From assembly GCA_023410295.1 (NCBI GenBank), contig JAEYPY010000122.1, forward strand, positions 1 through 17,015: 17,015 nt of DNA. The letters are read 5' to 3'. The notes beneath the pieces are model-generated. The model saw only the letters and a list, made by a program, of their open reading frames with translations, ran no database searches and was not told the DNA's origin. This stretch comes from Pseudomonadota bacterium (GTDB lineage: Bacteria; Pseudomonadota; Alphaproteobacteria; Caulobacterales; Aquidulcibacteraceae). Below, piece after piece: positions 1 to 6,757 of the stretch. Made by a program: the position numbers and the translations under genes. Numbering within the stretch: position 1 is the stretch's first letter; the number at the start of each line of letters is the position of its first letter.

Positions 1-609
1 CAGCAACACGGCGCCGAGCCTTCGTTCTTCGATGGCGTCGAAAGCTGGTTTGCGCGCATCGATTCATTCGCCGCCGATCAGGGACTCGAGCTTGATCATT
101 ATGTCGTCTCCTCTTGCATCGAGGAGATGATCGAGGGCTGCTCCATCTATCCGCGCTTTACGCGCGTGTTCGCGTCGCGCTTCATCTATAACGAGAAGGG
201 CGAAGCGATCTGGCCGGCGGTGGCGGTGAACTACACCAACAAGACGCAGTTTCTCTTCCGCATCAACAAGGGCATTGACAACGTCTGGGACACCCAGGCG
301 ATCAATCGCTGGATGCGGCCCGAAGAACGCCCGCTGCCGTTCGAACGCATGATCTTCATCGGTGACGGCGACACCGATATTCCGTCCATGAAGATGGTCA
401 CCGACCAGGGCGGGACTGCCGTCGCGGTGCTCGATCCCGATCGCTGGAACGATCCGCTGAAAGTCAGCCACATCCATTTGCTGATCGCGGAAGACCGCGT
501 GAGCTATGTGGCGCCGGCTGACTACCTCCCCGGCAGCCAGCTCGACGTCATCATCAAAGGCGCGCTGCAGCGCATTGCGTTGCGCGCCGGCCTGCCGATC
601 GTCAGCTAG
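1..609 (+). CDS. HAD-superfamily hydrolase, phosphoserine-phosphatase-like (5' end missing)
   Basis: The reading frame is open from base 1, so the N-terminus, including the nucleophile motif DxD, lies outside the window; 202 residues are visible. Seen: a motif II candidate VVSSC near fragment residue 35, a possible motif III lysine in the NKTQ stretch near residue 81, and a clear motif IV GDGDTD at about residues 121-126, which binds Mg2+ in HAD phosphatases. The order and spacing fit the C1-capped phosphoserine phosphatase-like branch, acting on a small phosphorylated substrate in the cytoplasm. The substrate cannot be told from this part. It ends two bases before the convergent gene at 612 and is not an obvious partner of murB. 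The superfamily call is firm and the exact function is unknown. Confidence 0.85.
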   Translation, partial: QQHGAEPSFFDGVESWFARIDSFAADQGLELDHYVVSSCIEEMIEGCSIYPRFTRVFASRFIYNEKGEAIWPAVAVNYTNKTQFLFRINKGIDNVWDTQAINRWMRPEERPLPFERMIFIGDGDTDIPSMKMVTDQGGTAVAVLDPDRWNDPLKVSHIHLLIAEDRVSYVAPADYLPGSQLDVIIKGALQRIALRAGLPIVS

Positions 610-611
610 GC

Positions 612-971
612 TCAGCTGCCCGCGGGCGTCGTATCCGTCTCGCGTTCGATGCGGGAAACGGTAAAGCGCTGGGGTGGATCACCGCCGTAAATGTAGGTGC
701 CGATTCCATTGCCCACGCAGACGCGGTCGAGCGTCGATTCCATGCGGATGGCGAACGCCCAGTTGAGGCTGGTCGCATCCCAATTGGTCGTCAGCAGATA
801 GGAGCGGTTGGCGCCGACGCGGACGCGGATGTGGTTTTGATCCACATACTCAAAGCCGCTGACTTGGGAGGTGCGGAAGCAATCGTTGGAGCTGCCGGGC
901 TCGGCCGGCGTCGCCGTCTGGCAAGCGGCGAGGCCGAGCGCGGCAAGAGCGAAAAGGCTAGTGCGGAACAT
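612..971 (-). CDS. Small DUF6491-like lipoprotein
   Basis: This is a 119-residue protein. The chosen ATG at 971 has a good GGAG ribosome binding site at 981-984, and the protein starts directly with a lipoprotein signal peptide with lipobox LAAC (Cys17). A longer in-frame ORF to 1076 would put about 35 non-signal residues in front and run into the murB start, so it is rejected. The mature part has two cysteines (Cys31 and Cys85) and the pattern CFRTSQVSGF...VD...RVRVG, then VCVGNGIG and YGGDPP, which I recognise as the DUF6491 type common in Caulobacterales and sphingomonads. Function is unknown; the product is probably anchored to a membrane in the periplasm. It is transcribed divergently from murB across a gap of about 100 bases. 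Confidence 0.8.
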   Translation of the reverse strand: MFRTSLFALAALGLAACQTATPAEPGSSNDCFRTSQVSGFEYVDQNHIRVRVGANRSYLLTTNWDATSLNWAFAIRMESTLDRVCVGNGIGTYIYGGDPPQRFTVSRIERETDTTPAGS

Positions 972-1075
972 GGACTGATCCTCCAAGTGCTGCGTCAGCA
1001 TGGCGCCGGATGCCGGTATCGGGGAAGCGCCACATGCTTTGACGCGGCTCCAAAACGTGGGGTAGGCCATCAACA

Positions 1076-1987
1076 ATGAGTGAAGCCGACCTGCCGGCCG
1101 TCCGCGGCCAGCTCCTGCGTGGCGAAAGCCTCGCCCCGTTCACCTGGTTCCGCGTCGGCGGCCCAGCCGATGCGCTTTTCCTTCCCGCGGACGTCGACGA
1201 CCTGGCGTCCTTCCTGGCGGCGCTGCCCCATGACGTGCCGGTGCTGCCGATCGGCGTGGGCTCCAACATGATCGTTCGCGACGGCGGCGTGCCGGGCGTG
1301 GTCATCCGTCTGGCCGGACGCATGTTCGCGCAGATCGAGCCGCTCGATGGCGCGCGTATCCGCGCCGGCGCCGGCGCGCTGGATTCGATGGTCGCCAAAA
1401 GCGCGGCAAAGGCCGGAGTGGCGCGGCTGGAGTTTTATGCGGGCATACCCGGCACGATCGGCGGGGCGCTCACCATGAATGCTGGCTGCTATGGCAGTGA
1501 GACGAAGGACGTCCTGGTCGAAGCGACGGCGATCGATCGCAGCGGAAAGCGGATCACGCTGACGAACGCCGATTTCGGCTTCACCTATCGCCATAACGCG
1601 TTGCCCGATGGGCTCATCTTTCTCGACGCCACCTTCCAAGGCGCGCCCGACGATCCAGCCGCCATCACCGCGCGCATGAACGACATCACCGCGCGCCGCG
1701 AAGCCTCGCAGCCAATCCGCGAGAAGACTGGCGGCTCGACGTTCAAGAATCCGATCGGCCCCGACGGTGAAAAGCTATCCGCCTGGAAGCTCAACGACGA
1801 AGCCGGCATGCGTGGCCACCGGCGTGGCGGCGCCCAGGTCAGCGAAAAACACGCCAATTTCCTGATCAATACGGGCGACGCCACCGCCGCTGACATCGAG
1901 GGGCTGGGCGAAGAGGTCCGCGCGGCTGTCAAAGCCAAGCACGGCATCGAACTCGAATGGGAAATCAAGCGGATAGGACGTCCCTGA
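1076..1987 (+). CDS. murB: UDP-N-acetylenolpyruvoylglucosamine reductase MurB
   Basis: This FAD enzyme reduces UDP-GlcNAc-enolpyruvate to UDP-MurNAc with NADPH, the second committed step of peptidoglycan precursor synthesis, in the cytoplasm. It has 303 residues, normal for the short type II MurB. Seen: TWFRVGGP (residues 23-30) and GVGSN (60-64) of the FAD site, GIPGTIGGAL with NAG (123-137), YR at 171-172, GGSTFKNP with the proton-donating Ser221, GGAQVSEKHANFLIN, and the C-terminal EWEIKRIG with the catalytic Glu (about 296). The ATG at 1076 follows a GGGGTAGG ribosome binding site at 1059-1065. In most dcw clusters murC precedes and ddl follows. Here an unrelated opposite-strand gene lies upstream, and ddl comes only after 4.8 kb. 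Confidence 0.97.
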   Translation: MSEADLPAVRGQLLRGESLAPFTWFRVGGPADALFLPADVDDLASFLAALPHDVPVLPIGVGSNMIVRDGGVPGVVIRLAGRMFAQIEPLDGARIRAGAGALDSMVAKSAAKAGVARLEFYAGIPGTIGGALTMNAGCYGSETKDVLVEATAIDRSGKRITLTNADFGFTYRHNALPDGLIFLDATFQGAPDDPAAITARMNDITARREASQPIREKTGGSTFKNPIGPDGEKLSAWKLNDEAGMRGHRRGGAQVSEKHANFLINTGDATAADIEGLGEEVRAAVKAKHGIELEWEIKRIGRP

Positions 1988-2062
1988 TAACGGGCGTGTC
2001 AGGAACTGGCTTTTCCGGGTCTGCCGCTTTAAACCCGCGCAAACATCCAATCGGACGAAACA

Positions 2063-3433
2063 ATGCGCCTCAAACCGAACATTCTCGCCGCTATCGGCAA
2101 CACGCCGCTGGTCAAGCTCAACAAGGTCGTGCCCGAAGGCGCGGCGGAAGTCTGGGTGAAGTGCGAGTACCTCAATCCCGCTGGCTCGATCAAAGACCGG
2201 ATGGCCAATTACATCATCGAACGCGCGGAGGAGGCGGGGCTGTTAAAGCCCGGCGGGCTCATCGTCGAAAACACCTCCGGCAACACCGGCCAGGGCCTCG
2301 CCATGGCGGCGGCGATCAAGGGTTATCGCTGCATCTTCACGATGCCGGACAAGATGAGCAAGGAGAAGCAGGACTCGCTTCGTGCTTACGGCGCCGAAGT
2401 CATCATCACGCCGACGGACGTGCCGGGCGATTCACCGGAGCACTACGTCAATGTCGCCAAGAAGATCGCCGAGGATACGCCGGGCGCGTTCTACGTCGAT
2501 CAGTATCATTCGCAGTGGAATATCGAGGCGCACTATCATTCGACCGGCAAGGAAATCTTCGAGGACACCGACGGCGGCAAGTTCGATGCTTTCGTTGGCG
2601 GCACCGGCACGGGCGGCACGGTGTCCGGCGTCGGCCGTTATTTCAAAGAACACGCGCCGCACGTGAAGATCATCGGCGCCGATCCCTTGGGCTCGGTGCA
2701 CTATCATCTCTTTCATACGAAGACGCTGCCGACGGCGCACGTCTACATGGTCGAAGGCATCGGCGAAGACATCGAATGCCGGGCGATGGATTTCTCCGTC
2801 GTTGACGATATGCGCCAGGTGAACGACCGCGACAGCTTCGTGATGGCGCGCCGGCTCGTGCGCGAAGAGGGCTTGTTCTGCGGCGGCTCGTCAGGGTCAA
2901 ACGTCGCGGTGGCGATCGAGATCGCTAAGGAGCTTGGTCCGGGCAAGGTGGTCGTCACCGTGCTGCCGGATCACGGCAACCGCTACGTCTCGAAATTTCT
3001 ATCCGACGATTGGATGAAGCAGCACGGCTTCACTGAAACGGAAAGGGAGCTCGGCTGCGTTGAGGACATGCTGAAGGGCCGGAGTTCAAAGCCGATCACG
3101 GCCAGCGCCGATGTCCCGTTGCGCGACGTTGTGAACCTGATGCGCGAGCACGGCGTCAGCCAGATCCCGCTGATCGAGCGCGGTAAGCTCAACGCCATCG
3201 TGCACGAGAGCGACATCCTGACGAAGATGCAGAAGCGCGACTTCAATCTCGACGCGCCGGCCAAGTCGATCGCATCGCCGATCGCCGGCCTCATCTACCC
3301 GAAGGCGCGCATCGAGGAGCTATTCCACATATTCGCCACCGATCACGTCGCCGTTGTGGTGGATGCCTCCAACGTCGTGGGGGTCATCTCGAAGATCGAC
3401 TTGATCGAATACCTCGCCAACCGGGGGCGCTAG
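2063..3433 (+). CDS. cbs: Cystathionine beta-synthase with C-terminal CBS domain pair
   Basis: This PLP enzyme of fold type II condenses serine and homocysteine to cystathionine, the first step of reverse transsulfuration. It has 456 residues. Seen: the Schiff-base lysine Lys44 in NPAGSIKDR, the substrate loop SGNTG (72-76), the phosphate-binding GGTGTGGT (179-186), EGIGED (231-236), GGSSGSN with the pyridine-contacting Ser (274-280) and LPD (301-303). Two CBS (Bateman) motifs fill about residues 335-456; in relatives such a module binds S-adenosylmethionine or adenine nucleotides. No N-terminal haem segment is present. The gene follows murB after 75 bases and is followed three bases later by the gamma-lyase gene, so the pair is surely one operon. 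A cysteine synthase role is less likely because of the length and CBS domains. Confidence 0.93.
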   Translation: MRLKPNILAAIGNTPLVKLNKVVPEGAAEVWVKCEYLNPAGSIKDRMANYIIERAEEAGLLKPGGLIVENTSGNTGQGLAMAAAIKGYRCIFTMPDKMSKEKQDSLRAYGAEVIITPTDVPGDSPEHYVNVAKKIAEDTPGAFYVDQYHSQWNIEAHYHSTGKEIFEDTDGGKFDAFVGGTGTGGTVSGVGRYFKEHAPHVKIIGADPLGSVHYHLFHTKTLPTAHVYMVEGIGEDIECRAMDFSVVDDMRQVNDRDSFVMARRLVREEGLFCGGSSGSNVAVAIEIAKELGPGKVVVTVLPDHGNRYVSKFLSDDWMKQHGFTETERELGCVEDMLKGRSSKPITASADVPLRDVVNLMREHGVSQIPLIERGKLNAIVHESDILTKMQKRDFNLDAPAKSIASPIAGLIYPKARIEELFHIFATDHVAVVVDASNVVGVISKIDLIEYLANRGR

Positions 3434-3436
3434 GCC

Positions 3437-4594
3437 ATGCAGCACGACAACAAGGGCTTCGCCACGCGCTGCATCCACGCCGGTCAACGTCCCGATCCGA
3501 CCACCGGCGCGATCATGACGCCGGTCTATCAGACCTCGACCTACGTGCAGCAAAGCCCGGGCGTCATCATCGAGGATTACGATTATGCGCGTTCGGCGAA
3601 TCCGACGCGCAAGGCGCTGGAAGAGAATCTGGCTTCACTCGAAGGCGGGCGGCACGGGGTGATGTTCGCCTCCGGGCTCGCTGCGCTCGCGGGCTGCGTG
3701 CACCTTCTATCGAGCGGCGATCACGTGGTGCTGTGCGACGATGTCTATGGCGGCACGTTCCGTTCGCTTGACAAAGTGTTCAAGCAATTCGGCGTCACCT
3801 ACACGCGCGTGGACATGACCGATCTCGCCGCCACCGAGGCGGCGTTCACGCCGAAGACCAAGCTCTGCTGGATCGAGACGCCGACCAATCCGCTGTTGAA
3901 GATCATCGACATTGCCGCCGTGGCGCGCATTGCCAAGGGGCGCGGCGTGCTGGTGGGCGTCGACAACACCTTTGCTTCGCCGGTGCTGCAGAACCCGCTC
4001 GGCCTCGGCGCCGACATCGTGCTGCATTCCTGCACAAAGTATATCGGCGGCCATTCCGACGTGATCGGCGGCGTGCTGGTGGTCAATGACGACGATCTCG
4101 CCCAGCGCCTGCACTATGTGCAGAACGCCGTCGGCGCGATTTCCGCGCCATGGGACTGCTTCCTGCTGCTGCGCTCGACCAAGACGCTGCACGTGCGCGT
4201 GCAGCGCCACTGCGAGAACGCCGCGAAGATCGCCGACTTCCTGGCCGAGCAGCCGCAAATCGAGTGCGTGATCTATCCCGGCCGCACCGATCACCCGCAG
4301 CATGAAATCGCCAAGCGCCAGATGCGCGGCGGTTATGGCGGCATGATCACGGCGACGCTGAAGGGCGGCCTGCCGGCGGCGCGCAGTTTCCTCGAACGCG
4401 TAAAGCTCTTCTCGCTGGCGGAATCACTCGGCGGCGTTGAATCGCTGATCGAACACCCCGCGATCATGACGCACGCGTCGATCGACAAGCCGCTGCGCGA
4501 AGCGCTCGGCATCAGCGATGGGCTCGTGCGTTTCAGCGTCGGCATCGAAGACGTCAACGACCTCATCGCGGATGTCCAGGAAGCGCTGGGCTAA
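3437..4594 (+). CDS. Cystathionine gamma-lyase / gamma-synthase family PLP enzyme
   Basis: This 385-residue member of the Cys/Met metabolism PLP family (fold type I) starts three bases after the cbs stop codon. Seen: YARSANPTR (50-58), whose Tyr and Arg bind the PLP phosphate of the neighbouring subunit; the ring-stacking region ASGLAAL (78-84); DNTF with the PLP-contacting Asp176; SCTKYIGGHSDVIGG with Schiff-base Lys201; and AESLGGVESLIEHPAIMTH in the C-terminal domain. Coupling to cystathionine beta-synthase argues for gamma-lyase (cystathionine to cysteine, 2-oxobutyrate and ammonia), giving cysteine made from methionine. Lyase and gamma-synthase cannot be separated safely by eye. The stop lies one base from the convergent ahpD stop. 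Confidence 0.9.
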   Translation: MQHDNKGFATRCIHAGQRPDPTTGAIMTPVYQTSTYVQQSPGVIIEDYDYARSANPTRKALEENLASLEGGRHGVMFASGLAALAGCVHLLSSGDHVVLCDDVYGGTFRSLDKVFKQFGVTYTRVDMTDLAATEAAFTPKTKLCWIETPTNPLLKIIDIAAVARIAKGRGVLVGVDNTFASPVLQNPLGLGADIVLHSCTKYIGGHSDVIGGVLVVNDDDLAQRLHYVQNAVGAISAPWDCFLLLRSTKTLHVRVQRHCENAAKIADFLAEQPQIECVIYPGRTDHPQHEIAKRQMRGGYGGMITATLKGGLPAARSFLERVKLFSLAESLGGVESLIEHPAIMTHASIDKPLREALGISDGLVRFSVGIEDVNDLIADVQEALG

Positions 4595-4595
4595 T

Positions 4596-5126
4596 CTAGC
4601 GTGCCGCCGCTTCGGCCCGCAGCACGGCTGCCGCTGCATTCACGACCGCGGCAATCTTCAGCGCGGTTTGCACTTGTGCTACGCTGAAATCGCGCTTGCG
4701 CAGCTCTTCTTCGTGGCTGTCCAGGCACATGCCGCAACCATTTATGGCCGACACGGCCAGCGACCAAAGCTCAAAGTCGCCTTTGTCGACGCCTGGATTG
4801 GCGATGACGTTCATGCGCAGCCCCGCACGCAACGTGCGATACTCTTCGTTCTTCAAGAGGTGCAGCGAGCGATAATAGACATTGTTCATGCCCATGATCG
4901 CAGCCGCGGCCTTTGCAGCGTTCGCGGCGGACGGTTCGATCTTGCTGACTATCTCAGCTTCGATCGCGCGCAGCAGTGAAGGCTCGCCGATCGCGTGCGC
5001 GGTGGCGAGGAATGCGCCCCACTTCTGCTGATCGTTCAGCGTCTGATCGCTCGCGAGCGAGCCGAGGTTGAGTTTGATGTCCTTCGCGTAGTCGGGAAGA
5101 GTATCGCGCAGCGCGTCCAACGACAT
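4596..5126 (-). CDS. ahpD: AhpD-type alkylhydroperoxidase (carboxymuconolactone decarboxylase fold)
   Basis: This is a 176-residue protein. The start at 5126 (MSLDAL) has a GAGGAAA ribosome binding site at 5134-5140 and matches the family N-terminus; a longer in-frame ORF to 5177 would include the terminator hairpin and is rejected. The signature NGCGMCLDSHEE carries the redox-active CxxC (Cys131 and Cys134) and the proton-relay His138, with Glu119 upstream. In mycobacteria AhpD is the disulfide reductase that recycles oxidised AhpC, fed by a lipoyl or thioredoxin system, and the adjacent ahpC here fits this. The position between the two cysteines that is His in the mycobacterial protein is Met here. 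The gene converges with the gamma-lyase gene. Confidence 0.95.
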   Translation of the reverse strand: MSLDALRDTLPDYAKDIKLNLGSLASDQTLNDQQKWGAFLATAHAIGEPSLLRAIEAEIVSKIEPSAANAAKAAAAIMGMNNVYYRSLHLLKNEEYRTLRAGLRMNVIANPGVDKGDFELWSLAVSAINGCGMCLDSHEEELRKRDFSVAQVQTALKIAAVVNAAAAVLRAEAAAR

Positions 5127-5147
5127 GATCGGATTTCCTCTGTGTTC

Positions 5148-5188
5148 AAAAAAGCGCCGGCGCGACGCTGAGCCCAACGTCGCGCCGG
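5148..5188 (-). terminator. Intrinsic terminator between ahpC and ahpD
   Basis: Read on the minus strand, a perfect 11-base-pair GC-rich stem (arms 5178-5188 and 5157-5167, 10-base loop) is followed after four bases by six T (A6 on the plus strand at 5148-5153). This is the classic Rho-independent form. It lies about 65 bases past the ahpC stop and ends only about eight bases before the ahpD ribosome binding site, so it should limit how much ahpC transcription reaches ahpD. No promoter for ahpD alone is evident between the hairpin and the start codon. Confidence 0.8.
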
Positions 5189-5205
5189 TTCTCCCGCGCG
5201 TCCTC

Positions 5206-5213
5206 GGGGGGGG
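5206..5213. repeat. Homopolymer run of eight G
   Basis: Eight consecutive G on the plus strand, followed by AGGG, lie between the ahpC stop and the terminator hairpin. The run is not inside a coding region, so slippage would not shift a frame. It may form an unusual structure or be a sequencing-prone spot. Confidence 0.9.
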
Positions 5214-5252
5214 AGGGTTGAGGATCGCGCAGTGTTCTCGTGGCTAAGGCGC

Positions 5253-5807
5253 TTACGCCGCCTTCAGCGTCTCGCCGCCGACTTGGCGGTTGCAGGGGCA
5301 CAGTTCGTCCGTCTGCAACGCATCCAGAACTCGCAAGGTGTCCTGCGGGTTACGGCCGACATTGAGGTTCGTCACGTAGACGTGCTGGATCGTGTTGTCC
5401 GGATCGACGATGAACGTCGCGCGGAGCGCAACGCCGTCCGGCGAACGCACGCCGAGGCCATCGACCAGCGAGCCGTTGGTGTCGGCGAATTGCCAATGCG
5501 CCAGCTTGGCCAGATCCTTGTGATCGCGGCGCCAGGCCAGCTTCACGAACTCATTGTCCGTCGAGCCGCCGAGCACGACCGCATCGCGCTCTTCGAATTC
5601 CTTGTTGAGCTTCGCGAACTCCGCGATCTCGGTCGGGCACACGAAGGTGAAGTCCTTCGGGTAGAAGTAGATGATCTTCCACTTCCCCGGGAACGAGGCT
5701 TCGGTGACCTCTTCGAACGCCGACTGGCCGTTCTCTTCGTGTTGCATGAAGCCGGGCTTCACGCCCGTGACCTTGAACGACGGCAGCTTCTCGCCAATCC
5801 CCAGCAT
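5253..5807 (-). CDS. ahpC: AhpC-type 2-Cys peroxiredoxin
   Basis: This thiol peroxidase reduces hydrogen peroxide, organic peroxides and peroxynitrite in the cytoplasm. It has 184 residues. Seen: DFTFVCPTE with the peroxidatic Cys57 and active-site Thr54, an active-site Arg at about 129 (ALRATFIVDP), and a C-terminal DELCPC with Cys170 and Cys172 as resolving cysteines. The double C-terminal cysteine is the mycobacterial (three-cysteine) AhpC pattern, the form that works with AhpD rather than AhpF, and ahpD is the next gene. The ATG at 5807 has an AAGGAG ribosome binding site just upstream (5812-5819). An OxyR-like element lies about 80 bases upstream of the start. Confidence 0.96.
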   Translation of the reverse strand: MLGIGEKLPSFKVTGVKPGFMQHEENGQSAFEEVTEASFPGKWKIIYFYPKDFTFVCPTEIAEFAKLNKEFEERDAVVLGGSTDNEFVKLAWRRDHKDLAKLAHWQFADTNGSLVDGLGVRSPDGVALRATFIVDPDNTIQHVYVTNLNVGRNPQDTLRVLDALQTDELCPCNRQVGGETLKAA

Positions 5808-5886
5808 GACTTCTCCTTCGGTTGGGTTCGAAGGGAGATGTAATGGCGCCTACGGGAAGTTCAAATTGATCGTACGCAAGCGCAGC

Positions 5887-5912
5887 ATAGAAAAAACCTA
5901 TATCTTTCCTAT
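5887..5912 (-). promoter_or_regulatory. OxyR-like operator upstream of ahpC
   Basis: On the minus strand ATAG-N7-ATAG-N7-CTAT is found (tetramers at 5909-5912, 5898-5901 and 5887-5890). The OxyR consensus is ATAG-N7-CTAT-N7-ATAG-N7-CTAT, so one adjacent half-site pair and the exact 11-base periodicity match, while the third tetramer is only half matched and the fourth is absent. The whole is also framed by the inverted repeat AGCATAG-N18-CTATGCT (5884-5915). A similar block, CGCAG(C/G)ATAG, occurs at 5881-5890 and 5920-5929. The position in front of a peroxiredoxin gene supports the reading. Confidence 0.45.
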
Positions 5913-5959
5913 GCTTGAACGCAGGATAGCGATGCGTTTTTGCGGTGCGGCAGGTTGGC

Positions 5960-6472
5960 TTAGCTGCACTCCGCCGCAGCGGCCGGATCAAGACCGAGCA
6001 AAGCGCGCAGCGTAATCGCTTCGCCTGCGCCAGGGCTTGGTTCGTCGGGCACATCCACCGCAGCGACATCCTGGATGCGCCACTGACCGTCGGCGCGCTG
6101 ACACATGATCCAGGTGAGGTGCATGCCGCCGGGGATGCTGGGATAGCCGAAGCGCGTGACTATATCGGCGTCGCCTTCGGGATGTTCGCTGACGGCGTAA
6201 CGGATGTCGTCGACTTTCGGATCATTGGCCCAAGAGCGGATATCGAAATCGAGCCGCGCGGCTTCGTCGCCATTGGCGTTGGCCTCAATCGCCTGCGCTG
6301 TCTCCTGTGTGAACCACACGCTTAGCCACTCAGCATCGCGCTGCATTGGCCCAGCATCATAGAAGGCCGCGACGACCGGCATCGGGCCCATGTCGTGGAA
6401 CGTGCGTTCGGTCGCTTCTGGCGCGCAGGCGCAGAGCAGGGTGGCGGCCGCGATCATCGCCAAAGTTCTCAT
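5960..6472 (-). CDS. Putative lipoprotein, DUF3828/NTF2-like
   Basis: This is a 170-residue protein. The start at 6472 has a GAGGGAGA ribosome binding site and gives an immediate signal peptide ending in LCAC (lipid-acceptor candidate Cys16); the in-frame ATG at 6505 would add 11 polar residues in front and lacks this logic. The mature part reads VVAAFYDAG...WLSVWFTQETAQAI, then a D-rich middle and a C-terminal WRIQDVAA, resembling DUF3828 and related small cone-shaped (NTF2-like) periplasmic domains. No catalytic residues can be named. It lies 152 bases upstream of ahpC on the same strand and could add read-through, but the OxyR-like region suggests ahpC has its own promoter. Confidence 0.7.
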   Translation of the reverse strand: MRTLAMIAAATLLCACAPEATERTFHDMGPMPVVAAFYDAGPMQRDAEWLSVWFTQETAQAIEANANGDEAARLDFDIRSWANDPKVDDIRYAVSEHPEGDADIVTRFGYPSIPGGMHLTWIMCQRADGQWRIQDVAAVDVPDEPSPGAGEAITLRALLGLDPAAAAECS

Positions 6473-6596
6473 GTTCTCTCCCTCGTTGCGCACGCCAATA
6501 TTCACGCCTGCTCTTTGTCCAAATGACAGCGGAGTAAGGTTTCTGGCGCGGCAGGCAAGCGAGCGGAGCGCGAGAGGAGCGTTTCGGCGCTTTTGT

Positions 6597-6680
6597 GGTT
6601 AAGCGCCTCTAACCCGTCTGAATGCAAATTTACCATAAAAAATCAGCACTTAAGCGCCCCGCCATCACCATGCCTTAACC
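6597..6680. promoter_or_regulatory. Repeated TTAA half-sites upstream of ddl (CtrA-like region)
   Basis: The gap between the lipoprotein gene and ddl contains TTAAGCGCC twice in direct orientation (6599-6607 and 6650-6658), a GGTTA-N8-TAACC palindrome (6597-6614), and TTAACC at 6675-6680. TTAA/TTAAC are half-sites of the CtrA consensus TTAA-N7-TTAAC, but none of the pairs has the exact seven-base spacing. AT-rich stretches around 6620-6645 could hold a promoter for ddl-ftsQA; I could not pick a clear -35/-10 pair. Confidence 0.35.
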
Positions 6681-6711
6681 CTGGCGCGTTTCATTATGGC
6701 ACTCCCGAAAC

Positions 6712-6730
6712 GGCCGCAGAAAAAGCGGCC
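6712..6730 (+). other. Hairpin in the ddl leader
   Basis: GGCCGC (6712-6717) and GCGGCC (6725-6730) form a perfect six-base-pair stem with an A-rich loop of seven bases. It ends 27 bases before the ddl start codon. There is no T tract after it, so it is not an intrinsic terminator for the plus strand. It could be a leader structure affecting translation. Confidence 0.4.
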
Positions 6731-6757
6731 TGGGTTGGTGTTGGATACGAGGCGCGA

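Noticed and set aside
64..477. Long minus-strand ORF opposite the HAD gene
   Set aside because: It is a shadow of the real gene in high-GC DNA; it has no ribosome binding site and no recognisable motif, while the plus-strand frame carries HAD motifs.
1988..2062. SAM or other sulfur-related riboswitch before cbs
   Set aside because: The 75-base gap shows no recognisable conserved core or strong hairpin, and cbs is likely to be read from murB or a simple promoter.
1957..2805. 282-residue plus-strand ORF overlapping murB end and cbs
   Set aside because: It is a shifted frame of cbs; its translation is Arg/Gly/His-rich and has no start signal.
6571..6600. Terminator-like AGCG-TTTCGG-CGCT followed by TTTT
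   Set aside because: The stem is only four base pairs and no gene on the plus strand ends nearby, so it has nothing to terminate.
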